The position numbers were made by a program, and so were the translations under genes. DNA of 64,000 nucleotides. Origin: Bretschneidera sinensis (taxonomy: Eukaryota; Streptophyta; Magnoliopsida; Brassicales; Akaniaceae). Below the pieces are notes generated by a model. It worked only from the letters and a program-made list of their open reading frames with translations. It ran no database searches and was not told the origin of the DNA. The stretch spans positions 87,640,084-87,704,083 of the forward strand of contig CM043705.1 of the NCBI GenBank assembly GCA_023935145.1. The letters run 5' to 3'. Position 1 is the stretch's first letter, and every line of letters begins with the position of its first letter. Positions 1 through 12,615 of this stretch are shown here, piece after piece.

Positions 1-1170
1 AAATGGAGCATGAGACAAATTTGGACTAATTGATTGATAAGTAACCTGAGATTTCATTCTATTACGTCAATGGTCACTTGAATGTTTATTCCAATGTCAC
101 AAAGTTTCTTAAAGCTTGTGATGGGTTATGTTGAAGCCTAGCAAACAGAATTTATTGGTATGCTTATCAGAATTGGTATTCTTTGTGGTATGCTTATCAC
201 AAAATTTCTTAAAGCTGAGTTTCATATTGCGAGTTAGCAATTAGCATTATTAATAAAACTATTATTGGCTTTAAAAAGAACTTGAAGTATATGCTTATCA
301 GAATTAATTCGTATTTAGAATTTAGAAGTGAAGGGGAAAATGAAAGTAAATAACTTTAATGGAAACTTTTGCATTTTCTAGTAGTGATACTCTTAGTTTA
401 CTTCATTCTTTTAATTTCATTTGTACAGCTTTTAATGTTTCTCTATAGCATATTGTCTTAGCTATCTCTTGTTCTGGATTGTGTGAAGCATACGTTCTAT
501 TGAAGGTATATATAAAATTAATATTATGTAGTAAATTTTTATGTGCTTTATGAAATTATAATAATTATTGAGCAACTAAAAAAAATTCATTTACTGTAGG
601 ATCGATCATACATTTCGGCCCTACTTAGAGAAAATTTATGGCTTCGCCCTGTTTACACGTGATATATTTTAGGAACGCAGCACTCCACCTGAATATTTTC
701 CTAGTGTTTTTCCCTCCAATCTTCCACATATGCACGCCCTCATTTGAGGGCTGAATCAAGTTTTCTAAACAAATAACTTATAACTAAGCTGGTTATTCAT
801 CTAGATAGGTAGATCTTATAAGAGGATTTAGGCCAAAATAAGTGGAAATTTTTGTAATCTTCCTGCAGTCGACTCCATTCAGTGTGGAAATCCATTTTTG
901 AGCTCCATTGAGCGAAGATTCGTTGATCTAGGTTTTAAAATTTTGGACAAGAGGCAAAGATTTTTTTTTTTTTTGGGGGGGGGGGGGGGTGTGTGGTGGG
1001 GGGAGGGGTTATAGGAGACCAGTTAACAATTAAAGAGTGAAAATGCTGAATGTATGCGAGAAACATCACTGATTAACAAAGAAAAATTGACAGCAAGGAC
1101 TTTATTGATCTTTATTTAAAACCTTAAGTTTTACATTGTAGGATTTGGATCTTTTGTTGTTGGATTCTCT
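1..1170. other. Upstream spacer, no gene seen
   Basis: AT-rich DNA with no open frame that resembles a protein. The only striking feature is a homopolymer junction at about 961-989, a run of T followed by a long run of G and then GT/GGGGA-rich sequence. This could form a G-rich secondary structure or simply be a slippage-prone tract whose length should be treated with caution. Confidence 0.6.
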
Positions 1171-1173
1171 ATG

Positions 1174-1351
1174 GTTGGGGCTTTTTATGGTTGGATGGTA
1201 TGCTATCTCATTTAAAAATAGAATCGATGGTTATTGTTAAGCCACATCCTCATTAATACTTAATTAAAATAAATGATGTGGCACAATCATAAGTGTAGAT
1301 TTAATTTTTAAATGGGGTGACATACCATCTCACCATGAAAAGCACCAATAC
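1174..1351. mobile_element. Short stem-loop MITE
   Basis: The two ends are imperfect inverted repeats for about 75 bp: the left end reads GGGGCTTTTTATGGTTGGAT and the reverse complement of the right end reads GGTGCTTTTCATGGTGAGAT, continuing through ATGGTATG, CATTTAAAAAT and GCCACATC. The whole ~178-bp piece would fold into one hairpin. No coding capacity. The superfamily is not assigned because no clear target duplication is visible. It lies just upstream of the TGD1 leader. Confidence 0.7.
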
Positions 1352-1479
1352 ATTGTATAATTTGAAACCATATAAACCAAAATAGGATTTTAGCCATTTT
1401 TCCTTTCCAAATAGTTTGTCTTATTTACCATAATGATACTGATTCAGTGAGCATGAGCTCACAACCATCAGATCAATCT

Positions 1480-2622
1480 TATACATCAACTCTATTTCCT
1501 CTCTCTCTCTCTGCATCTCCAAGCTTTAGCCCTTTCTTGGCCAAAAGAAGAAGAACCAAATCAATAATCATCAACTGCAACTCTACAAGAAGAGAACCAT
1601 CGCTTATTCTTCGATTTCTGCTTTCTTCGTAATCAACCCCGTAGTCCGAAAAAAGTGGTAGAAGCAGCAGTTGCAGTGCTTTACCAATTTTCAAGGTTAG
1701 CTGTCTCTCACACCCTCTCTGCTTTCTCTCTTTTTTTAGATTCAAGATTTTATTTAACTCTTTAAGATCATTTAGATTCAAGATTCCTCTCTCTCTAAAA
1801 AGATTTCTCTATGTTTGTATGTTGTTGAGTAAGCAGCTAACGTGGACCTTTGTTTGGTCTATGACGGAATCTTCGATAGAATGTACTATTAGTGAAGTTT
1901 GAGAACAACAGAAAGAATAGGGACTGTTTTAAAACTACCCCCAATGTAGTGGTCTGATTTAGGACATTCCGTCCAAGATTCTGTCATAGACCAAGCGGAG
2001 GTCCACGTCAACTGCTTACTCAGCAACAATTGGGAGAAATAAACCACTCTTTTTCTCCCTTCTCTCTATCATTATTCCTAAAACCCCTATTCAATATAAC
2101 AGTGAAAGACCACACCAGAGTGTGTTGTTGACTCCCAAGAGCTCATCTGGTATTTCTCTCTCTTTCATGTCCCTCTCTTCCCCTGTTGAGACCCAAGAAG
2201 AGCAGGGGTCTTCTTGGAAAGCCATCCCATGTTTGCGTCAACCTTGGTGTCATATACCGAGGGAAATTTGTCCATCGATAAATGGCAATTTTCTTGTAGT
2301 GAATCCCCAAGTTTCAGCGTCCTTGTCTTGGGATCAATTTCATTTATTTTGTATCATATTCTTTTTTAATGTTATTTGTATCATATTATATGCTTAAGTT
2401 GTTCAAGTGAAGCTAAATTTGTACCAAATTTGATGCAAATTTTAACTGACTGTGCTAATTCATAGACCAGTTCTATTTGGGAGAGCATAAAGCTGTTCAT
2501 TTCATGTACTATCGCTGGGTTCACCTGTTTATTCAAGAATTGCTATGTAGTGCTATAAAGTTCTGAAATTGGATTGCTCTTTTCACCAGCAAGAGTTTCA
2601 AGGGGACGGGTCTAGTCTAGTC
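1480..2622 (+). promoter_or_regulatory. Probable 5' leader and leader intron of TGD1
   Basis: A CT-rich stretch from about 1490 resembles a plant 5' untranslated exon and ends in a possible donor, CAAG|GTTAGC, near 1695. A possible acceptor, GACCAG, is near 2470. The leader intron inferred between them contains a MITE (1819-2032). The exact boundaries are inference; a cDNA would settle them. Confidence 0.4.
1819..2032. mobile_element. MITE with ~75-bp terminal inverted repeats
   Basis: The left arm GAGTAAGCAGCTAACGTGGA pairs with the right arm, whose reverse complement reads GAGTAAGCAGTTGACGTGGA; both continue through GGTCTATGAC and GAATCTT. The inverted repeats span about 75 bp on each side of a short centre. 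No clear target-site duplication was found. The long inverted repeats suggest a Mutator-like or foldback type, but that is inference. It sits inside the inferred leader intron of TGD1. Confidence 0.75.
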
Positions 2623-2665
2623 ATGCAAACAGCTACTTGTCTTCATCCAATATTTTGTTTCTCTA

Positions 2666-2697
<32 letters not shown>

Positions 2698-4037
2698 TTG
2701 TGTGTGCGTGTACACCTATATGTATACAAATATGTACATATGTGTGAAATAGATCTATGCGGTTATGTTTAGGGTGTAGCGTCTGTAAATTACTTCTCTT
2801 CTTCCACTATTGAATTTGAATTGAAGCTTTATATGGAAATGAAAGGAAATTGGAAAAAGAATTTAGATTGTAGCTATAAGAATGTTGCAGAAGAAGATGT
2901 TAAAAAGCTGATATGAAAGTATGTCTGCATAAATTTCGGTGTCTGTCTTGTACTTAAGTATCTAATTTCAGTTGAATGATAGAATTATCAAACCGAAGAA
3001 AGTTTAATTGAACCTTTTGAACATATTGCAGGAGAAGTTATGAGAAATCTAATGTGTGGATTAGAATTAAAAACTCAAGTTCTACTCTTCTGAACTTTAC
3101 TGGAAGAACTCAAGCTTCCAGATTTCTAAAACCTGGCCGGAAAACTGAATTGTTTGTGATCCCCAACACAAATGACGTCCAGCCATCTGCATCTGTATTT
3201 GAAGAACGCACCAGTACCAACCATGCACCCGAGGAAGTAGCAGAAACATTGCTGAGCAAGTGGTCAGCTCCTGGGTACCTATGGAGGGGATTATCAGTTC
3301 TTATCTTGGCAGGACAGGTGATTTCTAGGGCTCTAATGGGTAAAGTCCACTGGAGGAATACTCTTCAACAGCTGGAGAGAGTTGGTCCAAGATCAGTTGG
3401 GGTCTGCCTTTTGACCTCAGCATTTGTTGGAATGGCCTTCACTATCCAGTTTGTTAGAGAATTTACCAGATTGGGGCTGAACAGATCTGTTGGTGGGGTA
3501 TTAGCGCTAGCCTTCATAAGGGAACTGAGTCCCGTTGTTACATCAGTTGTGGTTGCAGGCCGAATCGGAAGTGCATTTGCTGCAGAGGTAGGAACCATGC
3601 AGGTTTCGGAGCAAATTGACACATTGAGAGTTCTTGGGGCGAACCCTGTTGATTATCTTGTTACACCAAGAGTAATTGCTTCCTGTCTTGTTCTACCCTT
3701 TTTGACTCTAATGTGTTTCACAGTAGGATTGGCATCCAGTGCCCTCGTGGCCGATGCTGTCTATGGGGTTAGCATTAATATTATCTTGGATTCAGCTTAT
3801 AGAGCGCTTAAAGCATGGGATATAATTAGTGCCATGATCAAGTCACAGGTTTTTGGTGCAATCATATCTTTTGTCAGCTGTGCTTGGGGAGTAACTACTA
3901 TTGGAGGTGCCAAAGGTGTTGGGGAGTCGACAACTTCAGCTGTTGTCATCTCTCTTGTTGGTATCTTCATTGCTGATTTTGTACTCTCTTATTGCTTCTT
4001 CCAAGGAGCTGGTGATTCTTTAAAGAACTGTGTATGA
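2623..4037 (+). CDS. TGD1: TGD1, permease of the chloroplast TGD lipid importer
   Basis: Two coding exons, 2623-2669 and 3032-4037, joined in phase 2, give 350 aa, the length I recall for Arabidopsis TGD1. The N-terminus begins MQTATCLHPIFCF and is rich in Ser/Arg, as expected for a plastid transit region. From about residue 110 the protein is an MlaE-type permease: several hydrophobic segments and the conserved stretches AFIRELSPV, AGRIGSAFAAE and EQIDTLRVLG. In plants TGD1 forms an ABC importer with TGD2 and TGD3 in the inner chloroplast envelope and supplies ER-derived lipid (phosphatidic acid has been proposed) for galactolipid synthesis. The first ATG in this frame was chosen because the peptide after it matches the family N-terminus. 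The intron donor CAG|GTCTCT runs straight into a (CT)n microsatellite. The gene converges with the AFG1-like gene downstream. Confidence 0.95.
2670..2700 (+). repeat. (CT)n microsatellite at TGD1 splice donor
   Basis: An uninterrupted CT run begins with the T of the intron's GT donor and is followed by a TG-rich tract. The donor sequence is therefore GTCTCT, which departs from the plant consensus GTAAGT. Confidence 0.9.
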
Positions 4038-5436
4038 TCAGTCAGGTGCTTTTGCCCGTCAGTCTATGATCTTGACTATAGTTTTAATTATTGTTGGTTT
4101 AATGAGTAACACCTTAACAGATAGGTAACCTAAAAATGAATCAAGAGTTCATGCATAATTGTGGTTAGCCATATCAATATCTAGCCACTCAGAGCTCTTT
4201 TCTCTTTCCCGGCAATTTTGGTAGTTATGAAGACAAAAGAAAGACAAATGTTTACGGAGGTGGTGACAATAAGGTTGTTCCGATAACATGAACATTAGTA
4301 ATTATGTGAAGGTTGAATGGTAACATTTTTATCAAACTTTTTTTAGATTTTTAGTAAGTAATAACCATGAACCGGACCCGTGGATAAATTCTCTTAATTA
4401 AAAGTAACGGTGGGATAAATGATGTAGGTTAGCATTGGAGCCAAAGGTAGCAATTGAAAAAGATTAAAAACTATAGGTCAATTTGGATGCTTGGAAATGA
4501 CAAAACAATGAAGAAGATAAGATCAAGCAATTTGAAAAGACAGTCTCTTGATTATTATTGTTTTCACTGTGTTTTTGATATAGATGATTGGAAAAGTGAG
4601 AAAAAAGAACAAAATGGTAAAAAAAATTTACTTTTCATTTTTTAATAATTTTAATTTTAAATGATTATAATTTATACATTTCAAAAGAAAATATCAATTA
4701 TCACAATTTTTTTCTTTTTCTATCTTTTCTTTCTAATTAAATGATAAGAAAAAACACTTTACTCTCACTTCTTTTTCCTCTTTTGTCGTATCACCTTTTT
4801 TTTCTCTCTATCATCCATAAAGAAAAAAGCAAATTAAGCTTTTGAGCTCTACTAAACACAGGAAAAGAGTTCCATTTCATTTAAAACCCCTCACCCTAGA
4901 ACCCTCACCCTCACACCCCCCGCCCCCGCCCCCGCCCCCCCAAGCAAAAAATGATAATGTGTCGATCATAAAATTTTCATTATTTTAGTGGGCAGTGCAA
5001 CGTTCAGATCTCCAAATTGCCTCAAAGTTCTCTCCCAAATCTGACTTTATAACATATTATCATCAAACGGAAAATAGAAATTCATAGTGCTGCTACTCTG
5101 CTAGTATTTCTAAAAAGGAAATAGATTTGTTTGCTTGGGAACAAATAGGGCTTACCATCCGATTAAATGAACTTTTTGTCGGCAATAATGACATGATCCA
5201 GCATTATTGATAGAATGAAAACCTTGAAAAATTCTTATACCATAAGATATGTTTTACAATTGGATGACTAGAATAATACTTCAACAGAAGCTACATTTCA
5301 TTTTATTCCACTAATGACCTTCAATTAGACCTTATACCCTATTGGACACCAAAACCACCAAAAAGGAAGCTCAACCATATGAGATGTAAAGCGTACAATT
5401 TTCGCCAACATGGGTTTTACTGACTCTAAAAGGCAT
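4038..5436. other. Convergent spacer with C-rich tract
   Basis: This stretch lies between the ends of TGD1 (plus) and the AFG1-like gene (minus) and should hold both 3' untranslated regions. It is AT-rich. At 4916-4941 four C-runs are separated by single G residues, so the minus strand carries four G-runs with one-base loops, a strong G-quadruplex pattern. No other gene or RNA gene was recognised. Confidence 0.6.
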
Positions 5437-8400
5437 CTATGTTGCAACCCTCCTGTAAGAGTGCTTCTCGGCAAACATGGCAGCATGCTGCTCCAAGTAT
5501 TCTTTGCTGTTCATTTCTGTTAATCTGCATTCATCAATGGTTTCACAATCAGCAGTTGCTATAGGAAAGGCAAGCACAGCTAGTTTACTAACTCCAGTAG
5601 AACATAAAACGTGAACAAGAAACGCTTCCACTTTATAACAAGTTACTTAACAGACAAAGGAAGACGAGGAAAATCAAGGTTATTGAATGTGTAACAATGC
5701 GGAGATAAATCCTTGTTACTGCGGCCTCCGAATGGCTTCCCAAAAACGTGGAAATAGAAAACTATTCAACAATCCTCTAAGTTTTACGAGTTTCAGTTAC
5801 TTCCTTTTTTTTTTCTTTTTTTCTTTTTTTCTTTTTTTCTGGGGTGGGGAGAGGTAATGGTATCTTGAATGGCTGTTACAGTCCTAGTGAAAAACTGTCA
5901 TCTCCTAAGATCATTCGGTGATAATTATCATTAATGATATTAATACTGGGAGTCGATTGTCAAAATTAGAAATTAGAAGCTTTACTTGCAGTTCCACTAA
6001 GACACAAAGATATTCTCCAAGAAAATCTACCCGAGTCAAGATGAGACTAACTGCTTATCAGCTTACAGATGGTCCAAAAGCATAGTAGATACCGTGTCAT
6101 TATCCACACACTCCAACCCAGAAAATAAAAGGCTTTGATTGAACAAAAACTGATGACAACACAATTAGTCTAAACTTTCATGTCTGCCCGGATATTAGAG
6201 TTGCTCCCAATTCAGAGGATCAAATGATAGGATTCAAAGGTGACAAGACTAGAGAACAAAAGAAGACAAGTGTTTAACTCGAGGTTAAGCTGATTCAAAT
6301 TCTAAATGCTCTAAACTTCTACTAACAGAACCCAGTGCTATCTATACTAAAAGATTTTTAGAAGCCATACCTACTAATGGTGCGGTCTTTTGCAAATCCC
6401 AATTCATTGTCCACGCAAAGGTCAGAATCATCACTTTTTCTTGATCTCGAAGAGGTTCTAGGCGCTATGTGCTGTGCATCAGAGATTGTCACTATTCGTT
6501 CAAAAAGTTCTTGAGGGCTCCCCTCGGCTGTACACAACAATCTGGCCTTGTTCTCATACATCACCTGTAATTGCAATAACCGAACCATAAGGAGCAATGA
6601 TTAAATCTTTCTTTCATGCACCCAGTGAACTAGTCAGAGAGATCGATGAGATTCAAGTTTATGGAAACTATTTCTATATTGCAATGTCGTGCATATGGCC
6701 CCTAAAGTAGCAGAAAGCTTAGGAGAAATGAAACCAGAAAAGGAAGTTTTTCAGATTCTTTAGCAATGTTTAGCTCAATGCCCACAAGCATATACTTGAA
6801 ATATTTTCTTTTTTCAAACGTATAAAATTAATATATTTAGAAAAACAATAGACAATAGAATAGATAGAGGATACATAAAATATCATCAATGCCAGTTCCA
6901 ATTTTTTCTTTAAAAATAAAACACTAATCAATCAACAAAAGTTGATGGAACTTATGATCCTTATTATGAATGTTAACTAGAGTTCACATGGACACCTTCA
7001 CATCTTAAACTCTTAAGAACAACCGTGTCCACGTGGCTGAAAGAAATATTTAGAAAAAAGGACTATTTCCACAGCATCGATTGAAACACAATAGCATGAT
7101 TCAATTCAATATAATTGTAATTCCACATGTGAGGTAGAGCATAACCAATATACAGATTAGAACCTTAACTTACTGAATTTGTTGATGTCTGGAACAAACC
7201 TTGGAAAATAACATTTAGAGAAAATCTGTCCTTTTCCTTTTGAAAAAAATGAGTTTCAAAGCCAGGCCTCCAGTAATACAAACTATGAGGGTTTACCACA
7301 ATCTAGTTGACATATTAAGATGTGTTAATTTATGAAACAATTCTTTCTTTTTTATAAGTGATATATGAATTTTTTTTCCACAAAATCTAAGATTTTTCTG
7401 CAAGATAGGGTGGAAAACACTACCAGAGGCATTTTTGCAGAGTGATATACAAGAGAAGACAAAAAGACAACAGTTTTGTAACTACTTCCTCCCCTCCCCT
7501 AACCCCAGCCCAGAAAGAAAAGAGAGAGATTGAGAGAAAAAAATCCGCAAACTACAGCAACTTCTAATTAAATCAAACAAGAGGAAGGCACAACAAGCAA
7601 GCAAGCAAAACTATAGCCAAGGATGATCAAAGTATGGCATTATTTTCCTACATCAGAAGAATGTAGTCAAAACTTAAAAGAAACGTTAAACTCAAAAACA
7701 GTCAAACCACTGAGAAGAAATGGGACATACATCAACTAGCGTGACAAACCGATATGCTGCAGTCCTATTGTGGAGGCCTAAAATTGGGATACCTTCCAAT
7801 GCTAGGGTATGGAAGCTCTCTGTAAGAAGAAAATAAGTTCAATAAAACATTTATACTAAGAGGGGGAACTGCATAATATTTTAAAATATGTTGCAAAGGA
7901 AACACTTGAGACATTCAGCATGCAAAAGGATTCACAAAAACCACTGTTTTAGCATCTTTGACCTAGGAGATGTCCTATGACATTTTTGAAGGTGCTAAAA
8001 AGCATAAAGAATGTTCAATCTTTGAAGCGGGGGGAAAAATTCTGAAATTCGTTTATATTTTTTAGCATTAGGAAGAAAAATGATATAAACATGAAAAACA
8101 GCATAGATAAAAGTATATAAATAGTATTTCCCGTGATACATCTTGTCTTGCCCTTATTATGTCAGAAATACAGCCAGTTCTATGGATCTTTTCTTATAAA
8201 GTAAAGTATATTCCCTAAGGGCACCAAGGGGTTGCAAACCCAAAAACAAAATCATTTACAAGACAAAATATCAATAAACTCTAATAGCTCTATGGGCCTG
8301 GACTATCAATCAATTTTCCCCTTTTTCACATGTGCAATCCCAAATTCCGAATTAATTTTTTTTAACAGAGGCATATCCAGACTTATTTTGGATAGCCGAT

Positions 8401-11400
8401 AGCTACATGGCCCTTAACATGCAGGTCAAATATACTCAGCCATGACTTACTGAACAATCCAAAATAGTCTGCCGCTCCAAGAGGTTTGTCACATAGCTCC
8501 TCAAAAGGAAAATATGCACATCCGTTGGCACTGAATGGAACCTGTCAGATATACAAAACAAAAAAGATTGACCAAATTATCTGCTCTATTTATGCCTCGG
8601 CAAAGCACAAATTAGCACACACCTGCAATGTCCTTCCCATCACGACTTCCACCTCTTGTGGACCAGCTGAACTTGTCCCAATCAATTGTTGAAACTTCTG
8701 TTTAAGAAAGCCTGACAAATCTTTTCCAATGAAGTAGAAACCTTCTTCAGCCTTCATACATATAATATTAGAAATTAGAAATTCTTGTACTAAAATAAAG
8801 TTACCATTTGGAAATACAGATATGAAGTCTGCATGAATTTTCAGAGGAAATTTGAAGTCGTACCGAAGTCATCTTTCGATAGTCCACCGATGAACCAATT
8901 TCATGAGCCACACATCTTTCCTACAACAATAAAAGCTCTCCAAATTTAAGTTTTAGCAGAAAAAAGTTGAAAGAGTATAAAACAAGGACATGAAGATATT
9001 TTTTCCCATTAAACAAGAAATGGATACTTAAACCAATCATTCAACAAAATTGAAGGCACTGTTGCTCACACAGGCACAAATAAAATGATCTTTAAAGAAA
9101 GACAGAAGCAGCTCAATTGCATTTGGGAGGAAAAAAAATAACAATGTTCTTCTCTTTCTATTGATTTTATTATATTGATGCAATACACAAGTAACGCATG
9201 GTAAGTCTAACTAACTAGCCTTGAACTCATCTAATTTCGGCACCAACGAGATAACACCCACATACATACCTTTAATGTGGAAATGAAGGGTAGGAATAGA
9301 TCCCTCTGCAATCCCCCTTCGTATAGATTATCTGGAGCACGATTCGAAGTTGAAACAAGAATCTAAACTTGCCTCCCATCATGCATAAACGTAAAATTTC
9401 ATATAAAATCCAGCTCAAATCCATTAAATCGTAGAACACAAAATGATAGACCAAGTTACATCACTTACAACACCATTGCTGAATAGATGTCCAAAAAGAC
9501 GGTTTAGAATCAGTGCGTCAGCAACATCAGTCACCTATATGACACCACATAAAGAATAAAATCAACTAAAGTTGATGGAAGTATGAATCAATCAAGCATG
9601 TTCTGCATGCTGAAGACTAGATAATAGTGTTGTATATACCATAAACTCATCTAGACATAATAAAATTGCCTCATCAGATATTTCCTCCGCAACAACTTCA
9701 AGCGGATCTGCCACACCCTTGTGCTTCTGCAAAAATTTAACATTCAAGACAGATTAACTTCAGTTTCTGCAAATGACCAAGTAACATGTGAAATCAACAA
9801 GAACAAATATTTAGAACTCTAAATATAAGAATAATTGGCCACAAAATCCATCAATCATAGTTCATGAAGATACTGCCCGCTTACATACTCAATTTTCTGC
9901 TGCGAAATCTAATATAAAATCCTATTTTGAGAAAGAACAAAAAACTAGCTGACCCCAACTAGGTTGGGATTAAGGCTTGGTTAAGTTGAACTGAGTTGAG
10001 AAGGAACAAAACATTAAAAATAAATTCACTAGTTAATCTAACCAACTTCCTAGTTTGCAGTCAGAAAACATATCTTTTGTAACAATTAACTTCCTTAATT
10101 TGGTCAAAGAAATATGAATCTGGATTCTTACCTGCAATCGGCTATGGACATTCAACATGAAGTCATGAAAATGGATCCTATGTTTCCTCCAACCGCAGGG
10201 CCTGAGGAAGTTGAAAGTGGATATCAGGAGATAAAACCATCAATTAATGGTTTTTAGAGAAAGATGAAAAATAATGAGAAGAAAATTATCCCACGTATCC
10301 CGTCCATACTGTGCACTTATATTTTAAGTTATTATCATTGTTTCTCAATTGTCCAGAATGAAAAAAAAAAAAAAAAAAAAGTTCTATCAACCATCAAGAA
10401 AATTAAACTGTAACAAATTATCTGCATATCCAACTTACAGTTGATCAAAGAACAAGTCCATCAACATAGTTTTCCCAGTTCCTACTCCTCCATACAGATA
10501 TAGTCCTTTGACCGGTGAATATAAAGACTGAGGCATGAAACGGGACCACAACCACCTACTCCTGAAGACACAAATCTAAAACTATTTGTGATACAAAACC
10601 AGAATAACATATTTGAAATTTCAAAGCAAAAGTAAAATTTGACAAGATGAATATTAAGAAGGAAATCTGCCAGCCAAATTGCAATTTAATTTGAAGACAG
10701 GGATATAAAGTATATAAACACTAAAGAAAAGCAAATATCACCTTCCAGATTTCTCGGAAGCCCTATAACGATCCAACCTGCAGGCATCAGCTGACTCAAC
10801 AAGCTCATCATAGAGTCTCTGAAGTTCCCTTAATGTACCTACCTGCAAAAACACTTGTCAGAATACCTTACAACAAGGAAATTGAGAAATTTCCGAATTG
10901 AGGTGGAATCATAGTATTTTTCAGCAATTTTAATATATGATTCCACTTCAATTCCAATTCAAAGCTTCAATTTCATGCTATCAAATGCAACGTAAAACAA
11001 TTCACATACTCACTACATTCAGCTCTTGGCCATCTAACGAGAACACGATCATTCAACAAAAAAAATCTAACAACTGGAGTAATAAAATTCCCATATATTT
11101 ACCAAAGAAATAATGAGCAATTTCCATTCAAGCAAAGGGTAGGCCCATGTTCAGTTCAATGAATGTAAGCAGAATCCAAAACTGTGCATTGACTCTCCAT
11201 TAATGCACTGTCTGGTTCTTGCAAAGCATGACAGAAAAGGACAGGAAAATCCTCAAAAATGGCATCCTTTACTTAGGCCACTATAAGCAATCATGAATTA
11301 CCTCTTGTGCCCATTAATTCTAAATACCTTGAACCAGAACAAACAAAACATGCAAGGCTAAACTGTCATTACCTGGCATGTATCACCATCCACAAGCTCA

Positions 11401-11793
11401 CCGGCGGCAATTTTTCGCTCATATTCCATAAGTGGCCCTGCTCTGTTCATATCTGCAATTGAAACAAATATCCAAAAATAAAAAAATAAAAACGCTATAT
11501 CCATGTTCAAGCTGCCTACAATTTAAAAGTGAAAAAATAAAAAAAAGCCGAAATGGGAAACAACCTCCAATGGTAACTTTAGCAGCATCAATCGCGGTTG
11601 ACAGAGCCCTTGAGCTCATAAATTTGAAACGCAATAAATTATTGATATCGGCATTGAATGTGAGCCCATAAGCAGAACAAGGATTCTTATCTATCAAAAA
11701 CTTTGGCCTTTTCGCATTACAACTTGAATAATTGCAATTTTGATGCCTTAAAGCCGATCGTATGCAGCGAACAGATCGAACAACCGCTCTCAT
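5437..11793 (-). CDS. AFG1: AFG1-like AAA-family ATPase (LACE1 type), mitochondrial
   Basis: Fourteen coding exons: 11793-11565, 11452-11373, 10842-10742, 10561-10439, 10201-10132, 9726-9640, 9534-9469, 9362-9270, 8920-8864, 8751-8623, 8541-8451, 7819-7731, 6564-6371 and 5524-5437, giving 498 aa. The basic, Ser/Arg-rich N-terminus ([18 protein letters not shown]) looks like a mitochondrial presequence. Walker A is GGVGTGKT (161-168), Walker B is ILLCLDEF with Asp227/Glu228, and a sensor-like [11 protein letters not shown] follows. The C-terminus reads [16 protein letters not shown]. Family members act in mitochondrial protein quality control, including turnover of respiratory-chain subunits. 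The last acceptor, TGCAG|ATTAAC, was chosen because the nearby CTATAG site would put a stop in frame. A non-coding first exon lies upstream. Confidence 0.93.
9927..10011. mobile_element. Tiny retroposon tail with target duplication (AFG1 intron 5)
   Basis: A 53-bp insert (9943-9995) contains GACCCCAACTAGGTTGGGAT followed by a TTGG/TTGAG-type tail, like the 3' end of plant RTE-type LINEs and Au-type SINEs. It is flanked by near-perfect 16-bp direct repeats, TTGAGAAAGAACAAAA (9927-9942) and TTGAGAAGGAACAAAA (9996-10011), as expected after target-primed insertion. The copy is almost entirely 5'-truncated. Confidence 0.7.
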
Positions 11794-11887
11794 CTTTAAT
11801 CAAGCACTCAACTGGAAACTTTAACAAAATTATCCACTTGTAATCGCTCAAAAGGGCGATTCAAAGCATCCAAAATATACAGAGCCC

Positions 11888-12266
11888 TGAAAAAAAATGG
11901 CCGGTAAAACTGGTTAATTATTTGAAACAGAATAAATTCCGCGTTCCGAAAAATCGAAAATTAATACAAGTAGGAAAAAAAAACTGTATACCCACAAGAA
12001 GCCTTTCACTATCATAACAAAAAAAAAAGAGTCAGAATATGTACATAAACCGAAGGGTCAAAAACAAATTGGATAATTAATAAGCAAATATATACAGGTT
12101 CATCAATTAGTGATAAAATTCAAAGAACACATTATTCATAGCAGAAAAATCCAATCTTTCTTGATGTAATCCTTAACAACCGCAATAACTACATGGTAAT
12201 CACAATACCCATCTCACATACATAACCAAACAAATAGAGTACTAGCAAAGAAAAGAAAAACAGCAC
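11888..12266 (-). other. Leader intron of the AFG1-like gene
   Basis: A donor AATCAG|GTGCTG (exon ends at 12267) and an acceptor with a long T tract, TTTTTTCAG|GGCTCT (exon resumes at 11886), bracket a ~380-bp intron upstream of the start codon. The join is inferred from splice signals only. Confidence 0.55.
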
Positions 12267-12615
12267 CTGATTCAAAGAGATTGCACCAAATCGGGAGGCT
12301 ATAGAATTTATCTGTTGCTTGAAAGAAAAAAGTACTGATTTTCCAAGAAGATGATTCTCTACTTCGCAAGAGTATTTCGAAAGAAGAAAAAAAATAAATT
12401 AAAATCAAACAAAAGAAAAACAAAGATTTTTTAGTAGAGTTTTTGTGTATGGCTTTCTCGTTTGGAGCAACAAAGACAGACCCTATTTTCAGGGAACAAA
12501 ATTGTAAAATAACGGGGAGAGAGAGAGAGAGAGAGAGAGCCGAAGGAGAAACTAGTTTTTTTGGGTCTCCAAATTCTTCTGAGTTTTTCCCATTTTGGTT
12601 GGCTTTATAGTACGC
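12267..12615 (-). promoter_or_regulatory. Core promoter and untranslated exon of AFG1-like gene
   Basis: On the minus strand a TATA box, CTATAAAG (12610-12603), lies about 30 bp before a long CT-rich leader (the GA run near 12520-12538 on the plus strand). The transcription start is therefore expected near 12575. Pyrimidine-rich leaders of this kind are common in plant housekeeping genes. Confidence 0.6.

Noticed and set aside
5525..5631. Longer last exon of the AFG1-like gene using the CTATAG acceptor near 5560
   Set aside because: With the donor at 6370 it brings a stop in frame at once; TGCAG at 5525 restores the family C-terminus.
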